Source: Bacteroidota bacterium
GTDB taxonomy: Bacteria > Bacteroidota > Bacteroidia > Bacteroidales > JADFUO01
DNA length: 20,193 bases
Direction of reading: 5' to 3'
Assembly: GCA_015222115.1 (NCBI GenBank)
Contig: JADFUO010000279.1
Location: 1 to 20,193 of the forward strand
The position numbers and the translations under genes were made by a program. The first letter of the stretch is position 1. The number at the start of each line of letters is the position of its first letter. The notes under the pieces were generated by a model. It did not search any database and had not been told where the DNA came from. It was given only the letters and a program-made list of their open reading frames with translations. This document shows, in pieces, positions 1 through 8,242 of the stretch.

Positions 1-336
1 ATTTATATCTGATAAAATATCATGTAACCGTCCACAGTTTGTAATTTGAAATTAGAAATTGGAAATTTATATTATTATCCTGTAAAACTTTGTTTTTTTA
101 GCAAAGTATTGGTTTTTTGATTATTAGTCCTCAATCTTCAGTCCTCAGTCTATTAATCGCCGATTGCCGACTGCTTACTTTTTATTAACTATCACTTAAG
201 CTAATTTGTTTGTAGCTATGCTACGCTAAGTTATCATATTTTTGTGCTGTTGATAAACGCATTCAACTTTGGACCAAGTTTTTCAATTAATTAGTAAACC
301 CTTTTCATTTTTCTCTAATTTCTAATTTCCAATTTC

Positions 337-353
337 AGCGTTCTGTGAACGCT
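337..353. repeat. Perfect small hairpin next to AATTTC tract
   Basis: AGCGTTC (337-343) and GAACGCT (347-353) form a perfect 7-bp stem with a TGT loop, directly after an AATTTC/AATTTCC-rich tract. The same architecture, AAATTTC repeats beside a short GC-rich hairpin, recurs at 9920-9984. There is no T run, so it is not a typical intrinsic terminator. Confidence 0.55.
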
Positions 354-372
354 TACAATATTATTGTGCGTG

Positions 373-402
373 CAAAGTTATAAATTTAATATTTCAGAAC
401 AA
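373..402 (-). promoter_or_regulatory. Leftward Bacteroidota-type promoter
   Basis: Read on the minus strand, TTG (400-402) is followed after 19 nt by TAACTTTG (380-373), which fits the Bacteroidota housekeeping consensus TTG-N19/20-TAnnTTTG. It points out of the left edge and away from the gene at 479. No minus-strand ORF follows within the window, so the transcript would have a leader of more than 350 nt or be a non-coding RNA. The match is seen in the sequence; activity is inferred. Confidence 0.5.
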
Positions 403-478
403 TTTTAGTGTTCCTGCATTAAAAAATAATCTTAATTTAGCACATCAATAATACAGGTTAATTTTTTACTTTTAGCTA

Positions 479-3400
479 ATGGGCAGATTAACAAAGCAAA
501 AATTATTTCTTTTCTTCTTGATACATATTTTTGTGTTGTTAATTATAATATTTCCTGCTAAAACTTATTCTCAATTTTATAATGGCTCACAATTAAGTTT
601 TGGACAAAACAGGGTTCAATACACCAATTTTTTCTGGACATTTTATATGTTTGATGATTTTGACACTTATTTTTACCGTAACGGGAAAGAACTTGCCATT
701 TTTACATCCAAATATGCACAGTCGTATATTCCTGAACTTGAACAAAAGCTTGAATCCAATATTGAAGATAAAATTCAGTTTATCATATATAATAATTTAT
801 CCGATTTAAAGCAAAGCAATATTGGATTAATCAGTGATGAACATTATAATACAGGAGGTATCACATATATTATTGGCAATAAAGTTTTTTTATATTTTGA
901 TGGTGATCACTCGAATTTTGAAAAACAAATCAGGGCTGGAATAGCACATGTTATTATCAAGCAGATGATGTATGGCGGAACTATCGGTTCGCAAATAAAA
1001 AATACCTCATTATTCGTTTTACCCGATTGGTACCTCAATGGTTTGATTTCTTTTTTTTCTGAAGAATGGAATACTGATTTTGATAATCGTGTTAAAGATG
1101 GAATACTTTCGGGAGACTATAAAAAATTCAATCATCTTATAGGAATGGAAGCCATTTATGCAGGACATTCATTATGGAAATATATTTCGGATAAATACGG
1201 AAAATCATCAGTGCCTGATATCATCCACATGACAAATATCAGTAATAGCATTGAAAATGGTTTTTTGTATGTTATCGGTGTATCTTTTAAAAATTTAATT
1301 ACCGAATGGCTGACTTATTACCGCGAAATATACAGTTCATCCAACAACAGATATCTTCCTGAGAATCCCCTTTTAAAGAAAAGCAAAGAAAATACAGTTT
1401 ACAGTCAGTTAAAAACCAGCCCCGATGGAAAATATGCAACTTACATTACTAATCAATTGGGACAATATAAAATATGGATATACAACTTTAAAAATCAAAA
1501 ATCAAAACGTATTTTTAAATCAGGATTTAAATTAGATGAAAAAGCCGATTATTCATATCCCCTGCTTGCCTGGCATCCTACGGGTCAGTTATTAGCTTTT
1601 ATTGTTGAAAGAAAGGGACACATATTTCTGTATTTCTATACTCTGGAAAATCGTAAATTTGATAAACGGGTTTTGGTAAATTTTGAAAAAATCCTTGATT
1701 TTTCTTATTCAAACAATGGGAAATATTTTGTGCTGTCAGCAGTTCAAAAAGGTCAGTCGGATATTTATGTTTTTAATATTGCTGCCGGCTCGCATGAGCA
1801 AATAACCAATGATATTTATGATGACCTTCAACCGCGTTTTATAAATAATTCAAAAAAAATAATATTCAGTTCAAACAGGATAAACGATACAATCAGGTTT
1901 GAAAAAAATAAAATTCCAATTAACTTACCAAAAAATAACGACCTTTTCCTTTATAATTATGCTACACGAAACAATGTTTTACGACGAATAACAAATACTC
2001 CACTTGCCAATGAAATACAAGCTATGGAGTATCAGGAAAATTACATCAGTTATCTAAGTGATGAAAATGGAATTTATAATCAGTATATTGCCCGGTTCGA
2101 CAGCACAATCAGTTATGTTGACACAATCGTGCATTACAGGTATTTCACTCAATCGTTTCCTGTTTCTAATTATTCACGAAACATTATTGAACAAAACATA
2201 AATCCTAAGGTAAAAAAATATTCGCAAATAATTTATTCTGATGAAGTTTACAAATTATATGTTAAAGATTTACTTTTAGCCAAACATCTGCAAGCTGCTG
2301 AATTGCAAAACACTGCATACATGAACCAACTGGTTCAAACCTATAAAAAAGAAATTAAAAAAATCAAAGAACAAATATCAGAACCTGAAAAATTAAAAAG
2401 AAAGCGCCGTAAAAGATTTTCAACTGTTCGTGAAGGTGAAACTGAAAAAACCGGTGAAAATAATATTAACATTAACAATTACGAATTTGAAAAACAATCA
2501 TTTTTTAAGATTGAAGGAAAAGAAATCTTAAAAACAAGCGATACAAATTATATTTTTGATGATGAAACTTATGAAAAATTCATTATCCCAAAAAGACGCA
2601 ATTACAATGTTGAATATTCAATTAATGAACTTGTAACACAAATTGATTTTACATTTTTAAATACAACCTACCAGGCATTTACCGGAGGTGTTTACCCCAT
2701 ATATTTAAATCCCGGGCTTAATGCACTTTTTAAGATAGGCATTACAGATTTAATGGAAGATTACAGAATTACAGGCGGGGTAAGATTAAATATAAACTTT
2801 ATTAATAATGAATACCTCTTAAGTTACAACAATCTTAAAAGGCGACTTGATAAAGAAATTATTTTTCATCGCAGAACAGAAGAATATGTCGGATATTATT
2901 CAATAATCAGGGTGCATTCACACGAAATTTATTATATTCTGAAATGGCCGTTTAATCAGGCAATGTGTATTAAAGGTACAGCTAGTTTCAGAAATGATCT
3001 GTCAGTTTATCTTTCAACCGATCAGTATAATCTGAGGGTACCCAATAATAGTAAAAACTGGGTAGGACTTAAAGGAGAATTTATTTATGATGACACCCGA
3101 AAATTCGGATTAAATCTTTATTATGGTACTCGTTACAAAATTTTCGGTGAATACTTCCAATTATTAAATGAAAAATCAAGCAATCTGGTAGTTTTGGGTT
3201 TGGATTTCAGGCATTACCAAAAAATTCACCGTACTTTTATTTGGGCAAACCGTTTTGCAGCAAGTACTTCCTTTGGAAAAAACAAGTTGATATATTACAT
3301 GGGAGGAGTTGATAACTGGCTTTTCCCGAAATTTGATCAGCTAACACCAATAGATTTCTCACAGAATTATGCATACCAAACCCTTGCAACCAATATGAGG

Positions 3401-3787
3401 GGCTTTAATCAAAACATCCGTAACGGTAACAATTTTTTTGTGATCAACAGCGAACTCCGGTTTCCGGTTTTCAGATATTTCTTTAATCGTCCTATCAAAT
3501 CTGATTTCCTGAATAATTTCCAGATCATTGGATTCGGTGATATAGGAACTGCCTGGACAGGTCTTAACCCATATTCAAGTGAAAATTCTTTATATACAAG
3601 AATAATTCAGAACGGACCATTAAAAATTACTGTTGAACTTCAAAAAGACCCGATTGTCGGCGGATTCGGCTTTGGTGTAAGAAGCAGGCTGCTTGGATAT
3701 TTTATTAGAGCCGATTGGGCATGGGGTGTTGAAGATGGAATTGTTAAACCTTCGATTTTTTATATCTCATTAAGCCTGGATTTTTAA
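479..3787 (+). CDS. Outer-membrane protein: pseudo-peptidase, TolB-like propeller, Omp85-like barrel
   Basis: This 1102-residue protein has a signal peptide (residues 1-31, cut near YS-Q32). Residues about 40-285 look like a gluzincin-type metallopeptidase domain, but where HExxH is expected the sequence is H157-V-I-I-K161, and the downstream WxxxEG ligand site reads W184-Y-L-N187-G, so the zinc site is lost. Residues about 305-590 form TolB/WD40-like propeller blades (SPDGKYATY, WHPTGQLLAF, SNNGKYFVL, LQPRFINNSKKIIFSSN). A charged, probably coiled-coil and very basic linker follows (about 596-660). Residues about 720-1102 are a beta barrel with an Omp85-like MRGF motif (973-976) and a terminal Phe, as is usual for outer-membrane proteins. 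It probably sits in the outer membrane with its N-terminal domains in the periplasm. Substrate or partner is unknown. A role in protein or envelope assembly is plausible, not shown. It stands alone, with a terminator downstream. Confidence 0.8.
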   Translation: MGRLTKQKLFLFFLIHIFVLLIIIFPAKTYSQFYNGSQLSFGQNRVQYTNFFWTFYMFDDFDTYFYRNGKELAIFTSKYAQSYIPELEQKLESNIEDKIQFIIYNNLSDLKQSNIGLISDEHYNTGGITYIIGNKVFLYFDGDHSNFEKQIRAGIAHVIIKQMMYGGTIGSQIKNTSLFVLPDWYLNGLISFFSEEWNTDFDNRVKDGILSGDYKKFNHLIGMEAIYAGHSLWKYISDKYGKSSVPDIIHMTNISNSIENGFLYVIGVSFKNLITEWLTYYREIYSSSNNRYLPENPLLKKSKENTVYSQLKTSPDGKYATYITNQLGQYKIWIYNFKNQKSKRIFKSGFKLDEKADYSYPLLAWHPTGQLLAFIVERKGHIFLYFYTLENRKFDKRVLVNFEKILDFSYSNNGKYFVLSAVQKGQSDIYVFNIAAGSHEQITNDIYDDLQPRFINNSKKIIFSSNRINDTIRFEKNKIPINLPKNNDLFLYNYATRNNVLRRITNTPLANEIQAMEYQENYISYLSDENGIYNQYIARFDSTISYVDTIVHYRYFTQSFPVSNYSRNIIEQNINPKVKKYSQIIYSDEVYKLYVKDLLLAKHLQAAELQNTAYMNQLVQTYKKEIKKIKEQISEPEKLKRKRRKRFSTVREGETEKTGENNININNYEFEKQSFFKIEGKEILKTSDTNYIFDDETYEKFIIPKRRNYNVEYSINELVTQIDFTFLNTTYQAFTGGVYPIYLNPGLNALFKIGITDLMEDYRITGGVRLNINFINNEYLLSYNNLKRRLDKEIIFHRRTEEYVGYYSIIRVHSHEIYYILKWPFNQAMCIKGTASFRNDLSVYLSTDQYNLRVPNNSKNWVGLKGEFIYDDTRKFGLNLYYGTRYKIFGEYFQLLNEKSSNLVVLGLDFRHYQKIHRTFIWANRFAASTSFGKNKLIYYMGGVDNWLFPKFDQLTPIDFSQNYAYQTLATNMRGFNQNIRNGNNFFVINSELRFPVFRYFFNRPIKSDFLNNFQIIGFGDIGTAWTGLNPYSSENSLYTRIIQNGPLKITVELQKDPIVGGFGFGVRSRLLGYFIRADWAWGVEDGIVKPSIFYISLSLDF

Positions 3788-3854
3788 TTTTATTTATTAA
3801 AAATTTTAAATCAACATTTTTTTATGTTTTAGCTTTTAAAATTCAGTATTTTAT

Positions 3855-3889
3855 ATTTTATCAACTATTGATTGTTGATAAAATTTTTT
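3855..3889 (+). terminator. Intrinsic terminator after the 479-3787 gene
   Basis: ATTTTATCAAC (3855-3865) and GTTGATAAAAT (3874-3884) form a perfect 11-bp stem with an 8-nt loop, followed by a run of six T (3884-3889). It lies 68 nt past the stop codon. The stem is AT-rich, so termination may be only partial. Its right arm also contains the TTG of the predicted nrdJ promoter. Confidence 0.6.
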
Positions 3890-3905
3890 AAAAAAGCTAT
3901 TTTTG
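3875..3905 (+). promoter_or_regulatory. Predicted nrdJ promoter
   Basis: TTG (3875-3877) lies 20 nt upstream of TATTTTTG (3898-3905), an exact match to TAnnTTTG with good spacing. Transcription would start near 3912, giving a leader of about 100 nt before the ATG at 4013. No cobalamin-riboswitch-like structure is evident in that leader. Confidence 0.5.
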
Positions 3906-4012
3906 TGTTGTATATTGCATACCGAAAATGTTTACTTCCATTGTTTCGTATCTAACTGCAAAACAACATTTTAAGAGTAATAAATTAATGATTTAAAGTT
4001 TATTAAAACAGC

Positions 4013-6724
4013 ATGGATAATACCCTTTTTGCCAGTACTGATAAGGAGTTGGAAAAGATAAAAAAACCTGATTTTTATGATGGAGTTTTGGAAAAAAGAA
4101 TCAGACCTGATATTCCAAAAGAAAATTTGGAAATAGAAAAAGGTATGTCTAAGCTAAAGGTCACAGAAATACATCCGCAAAGCAAAAAAGAAGTATATAC
4201 AAAATATCCTGTTAAAGAAGTTTTGGAAAAAACAACCGAATATTTTAAAGGAGATACTTTAGCTGCTGATGTTTGGATGAAAAAATACGCCCTTAAAAAC
4301 AGCAACGGCGATTTTTTTGAGCTTACCCCTGACAATATGCACAGAAGGCTAGCAAAAGAAATTGTAAGAATTGAAAAAAAATATCCCGAACCACTTAAAG
4401 AAGAAGAAATTTTCAATTTACTAAAAAACTTTAAATATATTATTCCACAGGGAAGTCCGATGGCAGGCATTGGAAATGATCTTCAGATTTCCTCATTATC
4501 AAACTGTTTTGTAATAGGCAATGATAAAAATTATGATTCCTATGGAGGAATTTTAAAAGTTGATCAGGAGCAGGTTCAACTAATGAAACGGAGAGGAGGT
4601 GTAGGACACGATCTTTCACATATTCGTCCCGAAAAAAGCTCAGTACAAAACACTGCACTTACATCAACAGGAATAGTTCCCTTCATGGAAAGATACTCAA
4701 ACTCTACGCGTGAAGTTGCCCAGGATGGCAGAAGAGGAGCCCTTATGCTTAGCATCTCTGTTAAACACCCCGATGCGGAAAACTTTATTGATGCTAAAAA
4801 TGAACCCGGAAAAGTTACATCCGCCAACATCTCAGTAAAAATTGATGATGAATTCATGAAGGCAGTTGAAAAAAACAAAAAATATATTCAACAATACCCG
4901 ATTGATTCAGATAATCCAACAATAATCAAAGAAATTGATGCAAGGCAATTATGGAATAAAATTATTCACAATGCATGGCAATCAGCCGAACCGGGTGTTC
5001 TTTTCTGGGACACAATAATAAGAGAATCAGTCCCCGATTCGTATGCCGATTTAGGATTCAAAACATTATCAACAAACCCCTGCGGTGAAATTCCTTTATG
5101 CCCTTATGATAGCTGCCGGTTACTTGCCATTAATCTATACAGTTACGTGGACAACCCGTTTACAAAAAATGCAAGCTTTGATGGTGATCTGTTTTCAAAA
5201 CATGTCCATTATGCCCAAAGAATAATGGATGATATAATTGATTTGGAGGTTGAAAAAATTGATAAAATAATTGCAAAAATCGATTCCGACCCTGAAGATT
5301 TTGAAATAAAAAGAACCGAATATAATCTTTGGAAAAATATCAGAAGAAAAAGCATCGAAGGTCGCAGAACAGGTATCGGAATTACTGCCGAAGGCGATAT
5401 GCTTGCAGCACTGGGATGCAGGTATGGTACGGAAGTTGCAACAAATTTTTCCACTGAAGTCCACAAACTGCTTGCAATTGAATCATACCGTTCATCCGTG
5501 GAATTGGCTAAGCAAAGAGGCTGTTTCCCGATTTTTAATATAGAAAGAGAAAAAAACAATCCGTTTATCAACCGCATCAAAGAAGCAGCCCCAAAAGTTT
5601 ATGAAAATATGGTAAAATACGGACGACGAAATATCGCCCTGCTTACTATTGCACCAACAGGGAGTGTGAGTATTTGTGCTCAAACTTCCTCAGGCATTGA
5701 ACCCGTTTATAAAATTTCTTATCAAAGAAGAAGAAAAGTTAATCCTAATGATAAAGACGTCGTTATATCTTTCACCGATGAAATAGGCGATTCATGGGAA
5801 AAATATGATATTTTACATCCAAAATTTTTAACATGGTTAAAAATTAACGGATATAATGTAGATGAAGTAAAAAATTATTCTGAAGAACAATTAGCTCCAA
5901 TAATTGAAAAATCACCTTATTACAAAGCTACTTCAGATAATATAGACTGGCTGAGCAAGGTAAAAATGCAGGGAGCTATTCAAAAATGGGTGGATCATTC
6001 CATAAGCGTTACAGTTAATATTCCAAGCGAAGTTACCGAAGAACTGGTAAGTGAAATTTACAAAACAGCATGGAAAAGCGGCTGTAAAGGAATGACAATT
6101 TACCGCGAAAATTCAAGAACGGGTGTATTGGTTCCAAATGAAGAAAAGAAAACCGAAAATGACGATGAATTCAAAGAAACCAAAGCACCGCCAAGGCCAA
6201 AAATCATGGAAGCCGATATTGTCCGTTTTCAAAATGATTATGAAAAATGGATATCTGTTATTGGTAAATATGAAAATAAACCTTATGAAATTTTCACAGG
6301 TAAAGCAGAAGGATTTTACCTACCAAATTGGGTTACAAATGGTTGGATAATTCGTCATAAACTGGAAGATCAAAGAACAAGGTACGATTTCCAATTTGAA
6401 GACAAAGAGGGATATAAAACAACAATAGAAGGATTATCAAGATCATTTAACAAAGAATTCTGGAATTATGCCAAGCTTATTTCCGGAATTTTAAGACATG
6501 GTATGCCCTTACTTTTTGTTGTTGACCTTATCTCAAACTTAACATTCGACAATGAATCAATCAATACATGGAAAAACGGAGTAGTAAGAGCCTTGAAAAA
6601 ATATATTCCTGACGGAACATCAGTACCCGGTAATCCTTGCCCCGAATGTGACGATCAAAAAGGATTGGTTTATCAGGATGGATGTTTAATCTGCAAAGCT
6701 TGCGGGTACACAAAATGCGAGTAA
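4013..6724 (+). CDS. nrdJ: Adenosylcobalamin-dependent (class II) ribonucleoside reductase
   Basis: It reduces ribonucleotides to deoxyribonucleotides for DNA synthesis in the cytoplasm, using a cobalamin-generated thiyl radical and no separate radical subunit. The 903-residue length suits the large NrdJ form. Visible signatures are SNCFVIG with redox Cys165, NPCGE with the likely thiyl Cys357 and catalytic Glu359, the partner Cys368 exactly 11 residues later as in class II enzymes, and the phosphate-site loop PTGSVSIC. The C-terminal part (about 735-860: RPKIMEADIVRF, PYEIFTG) is the usual extra domain of this NrdJ family. The end is Cys-rich (C876, C879, C891, C894, C897, C902), serving as a zinc ribbon and/or thioredoxin-reducible tail. 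No intein is present. Its stop lies 3 bp from the convergent gene at 6728. No nrdA/nrdB or nrdD gene is near. Confidence 0.95.
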   Translation: MDNTLFASTDKELEKIKKPDFYDGVLEKRIRPDIPKENLEIEKGMSKLKVTEIHPQSKKEVYTKYPVKEVLEKTTEYFKGDTLAADVWMKKYALKNSNGDFFELTPDNMHRRLAKEIVRIEKKYPEPLKEEEIFNLLKNFKYIIPQGSPMAGIGNDLQISSLSNCFVIGNDKNYDSYGGILKVDQEQVQLMKRRGGVGHDLSHIRPEKSSVQNTALTSTGIVPFMERYSNSTREVAQDGRRGALMLSISVKHPDAENFIDAKNEPGKVTSANISVKIDDEFMKAVEKNKKYIQQYPIDSDNPTIIKEIDARQLWNKIIHNAWQSAEPGVLFWDTIIRESVPDSYADLGFKTLSTNPCGEIPLCPYDSCRLLAINLYSYVDNPFTKNASFDGDLFSKHVHYAQRIMDDIIDLEVEKIDKIIAKIDSDPEDFEIKRTEYNLWKNIRRKSIEGRRTGIGITAEGDMLAALGCRYGTEVATNFSTEVHKLLAIESYRSSVELAKQRGCFPIFNIEREKNNPFINRIKEAAPKVYENMVKYGRRNIALLTIAPTGSVSICAQTSSGIEPVYKISYQRRRKVNPNDKDVVISFTDEIGDSWEKYDILHPKFLTWLKINGYNVDEVKNYSEEQLAPIIEKSPYYKATSDNIDWLSKVKMQGAIQKWVDHSISVTVNIPSEVTEELVSEIYKTAWKSGCKGMTIYRENSRTGVLVPNEEKKTENDDEFKETKAPPRPKIMEADIVRFQNDYEKWISVIGKYENKPYEIFTGKAEGFYLPNWVTNGWIIRHKLEDQRTRYDFQFEDKEGYKTTIEGLSRSFNKEFWNYAKLISGILRHGMPLLFVVDLISNLTFDNESINTWKNGVVRALKKYIPDGTSVPGNPCPECDDQKGLVYQDGCLICKACGYTKCE

Positions 6725-6727
6725 ATA

Positions 6728-7126
6728 TTAAAAGTGAATCTTGTGATAATCAAATGTTTGGCTATTCCTTAAATCATTAATTTTTTTTGCCAGAAATAAA
6801 AATATCCTTAAATTATTCTTATTCAACCACGCTATAGCCTGAGGTTTTCGATGGCAAGCATCTGCAAATATTATTAAAAAATCAAATTTGTATTTTTTCA
6901 GCCACATATATGCCTTCTTATCATTATCAATAGCCGAATCCAATGCGGCAAGTTGAGGAAATTTATTTTTCATCAACCAAACAAATGCTTCCTCGCTTCC
7001 ACGAATAGCTTTTGATAATGCCGCAAGCTCGGGATAATCGTTATTTAAAAGCCAGCTAAATATTTTTTCATTCCCTGTGATAGCCTCCCCGAAAGCAATT
7101 AATATTTTAGCAGGATATTTTAGCAT
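6728..7126 (-). CDS. Small protein of exact 25-residue helical repeats
   Basis: I do not recognise a named family. The 132-residue product is built from four consecutive 25-residue units (residues 9-33, 34-58, 59-83, 84-108) and a fifth partial unit from 109. Each unit has the pattern L-x-x-[LF]-x-x-A-[IC] at its start and a conserved Trp-Leu pair at positions 17-18 of the unit (W25, W50, W75, W100). Units 2 and 3 both begin with LAAL. The pattern suggests two short helices per unit stacking into a small solenoid, perhaps for protein binding; this is inference. There is no signal peptide or clear membrane segment. The gene ends 3 bp from the nrdJ stop and starts 113 bp from the divergent polyprenyl synthase. 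Translation from the ATG at 7126 keeps all repeats. Confidence 0.75.
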   Translation of the reverse strand: MLKYPAKILIAFGEAITGNEKIFSWLLNNDYPELAALSKAIRGSEEAFVWLMKNKFPQLAALDSAIDNDKKAYMWLKKYKFDFLIIFADACHRKPQAIAWLNKNNLRIFLFLAKKINDLRNSQTFDYHKIHF

Positions 7127-7219
7127 ACAAATCTTTTTGTAAAATTAACACAATTTTTTCACCCAAAATCAATTATACTGGAAATTATAAATTATAGTTA
7201 TTAATTTTAAGAATTATAT

Positions 7220-7227
7220 TACTTTTG
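7220..7227 (+). promoter_or_regulatory. -7 element of the polyprenyl synthase gene
   Basis: TACTTTTG matches TAnnTTTG exactly. Transcription would begin only a few bases before the ATG at 7240, giving an almost leaderless mRNA. A clear TTG at -33 is not seen. The element covers the alternative TTG start at 7225, which argues against that start. Confidence 0.4.
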
Positions 7228-7239
7228 ACAAACTTTTAT

Positions 7240-8214
7240 ATGATTTCATTAAAAGACATAAAGGCTCCCATTCAGGACCATATTGTTGAATTTGAAAAAA
7301 AATTCAGATATTCAATCAAAAGTTCCGTACCGCTGCTTGATAATATCACACGTTATATTATCAAGCGTAAAGGTAAACAAATGCGGCCTATGTTCGTTTT
7401 CTTTGCAGCAGATATATGCGGCAATATTAATGAAACAACTTACAGGGCAGCCTCTTTAATTGAATTATTACATACTGCCACTTTAGTTCATGATGACGTT
7501 GTTGATGATTCGCACGAACGCAGAGGTTTTTTCTCAATAAATGCTTTATGGAAGAATAAAATTGCTGTGCTTGTCGGCGATTACTTACTTTCAAAAGGGT
7601 TATTGCTTTCGCTTGATAATGATGATTTTAAATTATTGAGAATTGTAACTGATGCTGTTAAAGAAATGAGCGAAGGCGAATTACTGCAAATTGAAAAAGC
7701 AAGAAAACTTGATGTTAAAGAAAATATTTATTTTGAGATTATCCGTAAAAAAACCGCTTCACTGATTGCTTCCTGTTGTGCTTCAGGCGCTGCATCATCA
7801 GGTGCTGATGATAATACAATTAATAAAATGCATCTGATTGGCGAAAATATTGGTATTGCTTTTCAAATAAAAGATGATCTTTTTGATTACGAAAAAGGTA
7901 GGGCAACCGGCAAACCCAATGGCATTGACATAAAAGAACAAAAAATGACACTCCCTTTAATATCAATGCTTAGTAATTCATCATATCCTGAAAAACGAAA
8001 AATCATAAACATAATCAAAAATCACAATAATAACCCCGCAAAAGTTTCAGAAGTAATTAAAAAAGTAAATAACAGCGGCGGCATAATTTATGCAAAAGAA
8101 AAAATGATGGAATTTCGCAACAAGGCACTGGATCTTTTAGCAGAATTTCCCGAAAGTTCTTCACGGAAATCACTTGAGCAATTAATTATTTTTACAACAG
8201 AAAGAAATAAGTAA
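7240..8214 (+). CDS. Trans-polyprenyl diphosphate synthase
   Basis: This cytoplasmic prenyltransferase condenses isopentenyl diphosphate with an allylic diphosphate to make a long polyprenyl chain, most likely the side chain of menaquinone. The 324-residue protein has both Asp-rich metal-binding motifs: DDVVDD (85-90, in LVHDDVVDD) and DDLFD (212-216, in FQIKDDLFDYEKG). The GKQMRP substrate motif (45-50) is also present. I chose the ATG at 7240 (MISLKDIKAP); an in-frame TTG at 7225 would add five residues but overlaps the predicted -7 promoter element. Chain length (octaprenyl or other) cannot be read reliably from the sequence. The PorT-like gene follows after 28 nt, probably on the same transcript. 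It is divergent from the repeat-protein gene. Confidence 0.9.
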   Translation: MISLKDIKAPIQDHIVEFEKKFRYSIKSSVPLLDNITRYIIKRKGKQMRPMFVFFAADICGNINETTYRAASLIELLHTATLVHDDVVDDSHERRGFFSINALWKNKIAVLVGDYLLSKGLLLSLDNDDFKLLRIVTDAVKEMSEGELLQIEKARKLDVKENIYFEIIRKKTASLIASCCASGAASSGADDNTINKMHLIGENIGIAFQIKDDLFDYEKGRATGKPNGIDIKEQKMTLPLISMLSNSSYPEKRKIINIIKNHNNNPAKVSEVIKKVNNSGGIIYAKEKMMEFRNKALDLLAEFPESSSRKSLEQLIIFTTERNK

Positions 8215-8242
8215 TGATTTTTTTATCACCAAAAGTAAGAGT

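Larger units (their letters stand above)
1..478. other. Non-coding repeat-rich spacer
   Basis: No open reading frame of convincing length lies here on either strand. The region holds AATTTC-type low-complexity tracts in opposite orientation (about 46-68 and 312-337), a short word repeat of the CTTCAGTCCTCAGTC type (about 128-150) followed by CGCCGATTGCCGACTGC, and several small hairpins: ACTTTG/CAAAGT (87-107), GTAGC-TAT-GCTAC (212-224) and AGCGTTC-TGT-GAACGCT (337-353). A leftward promoter-like motif sits at 373-402. What this stretch does is unknown. It resembles the low-complexity spacers often seen in uncultured Bacteroidota genomes, which is a recollection and not a search result. Confidence 0.6.

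Noticed and set aside
3906..4012. Cobalamin riboswitch before nrdJ
   Set aside because: The leader is only about 100 nt, AT-rich, and shows no B12-box-like sequence or long helices.
4075..5683. Several minus-strand frames inside nrdJ
   Set aside because: They are shadows of a gene with all class II reductase motifs; none has a recognisable domain.
7225..7239. TTG start for the polyprenyl synthase, five residues longer
   Set aside because: The TTG lies inside the predicted TACTTTTG promoter element, and the ATG at 7240 gives the family-like N-terminus MISLKDIKAP.
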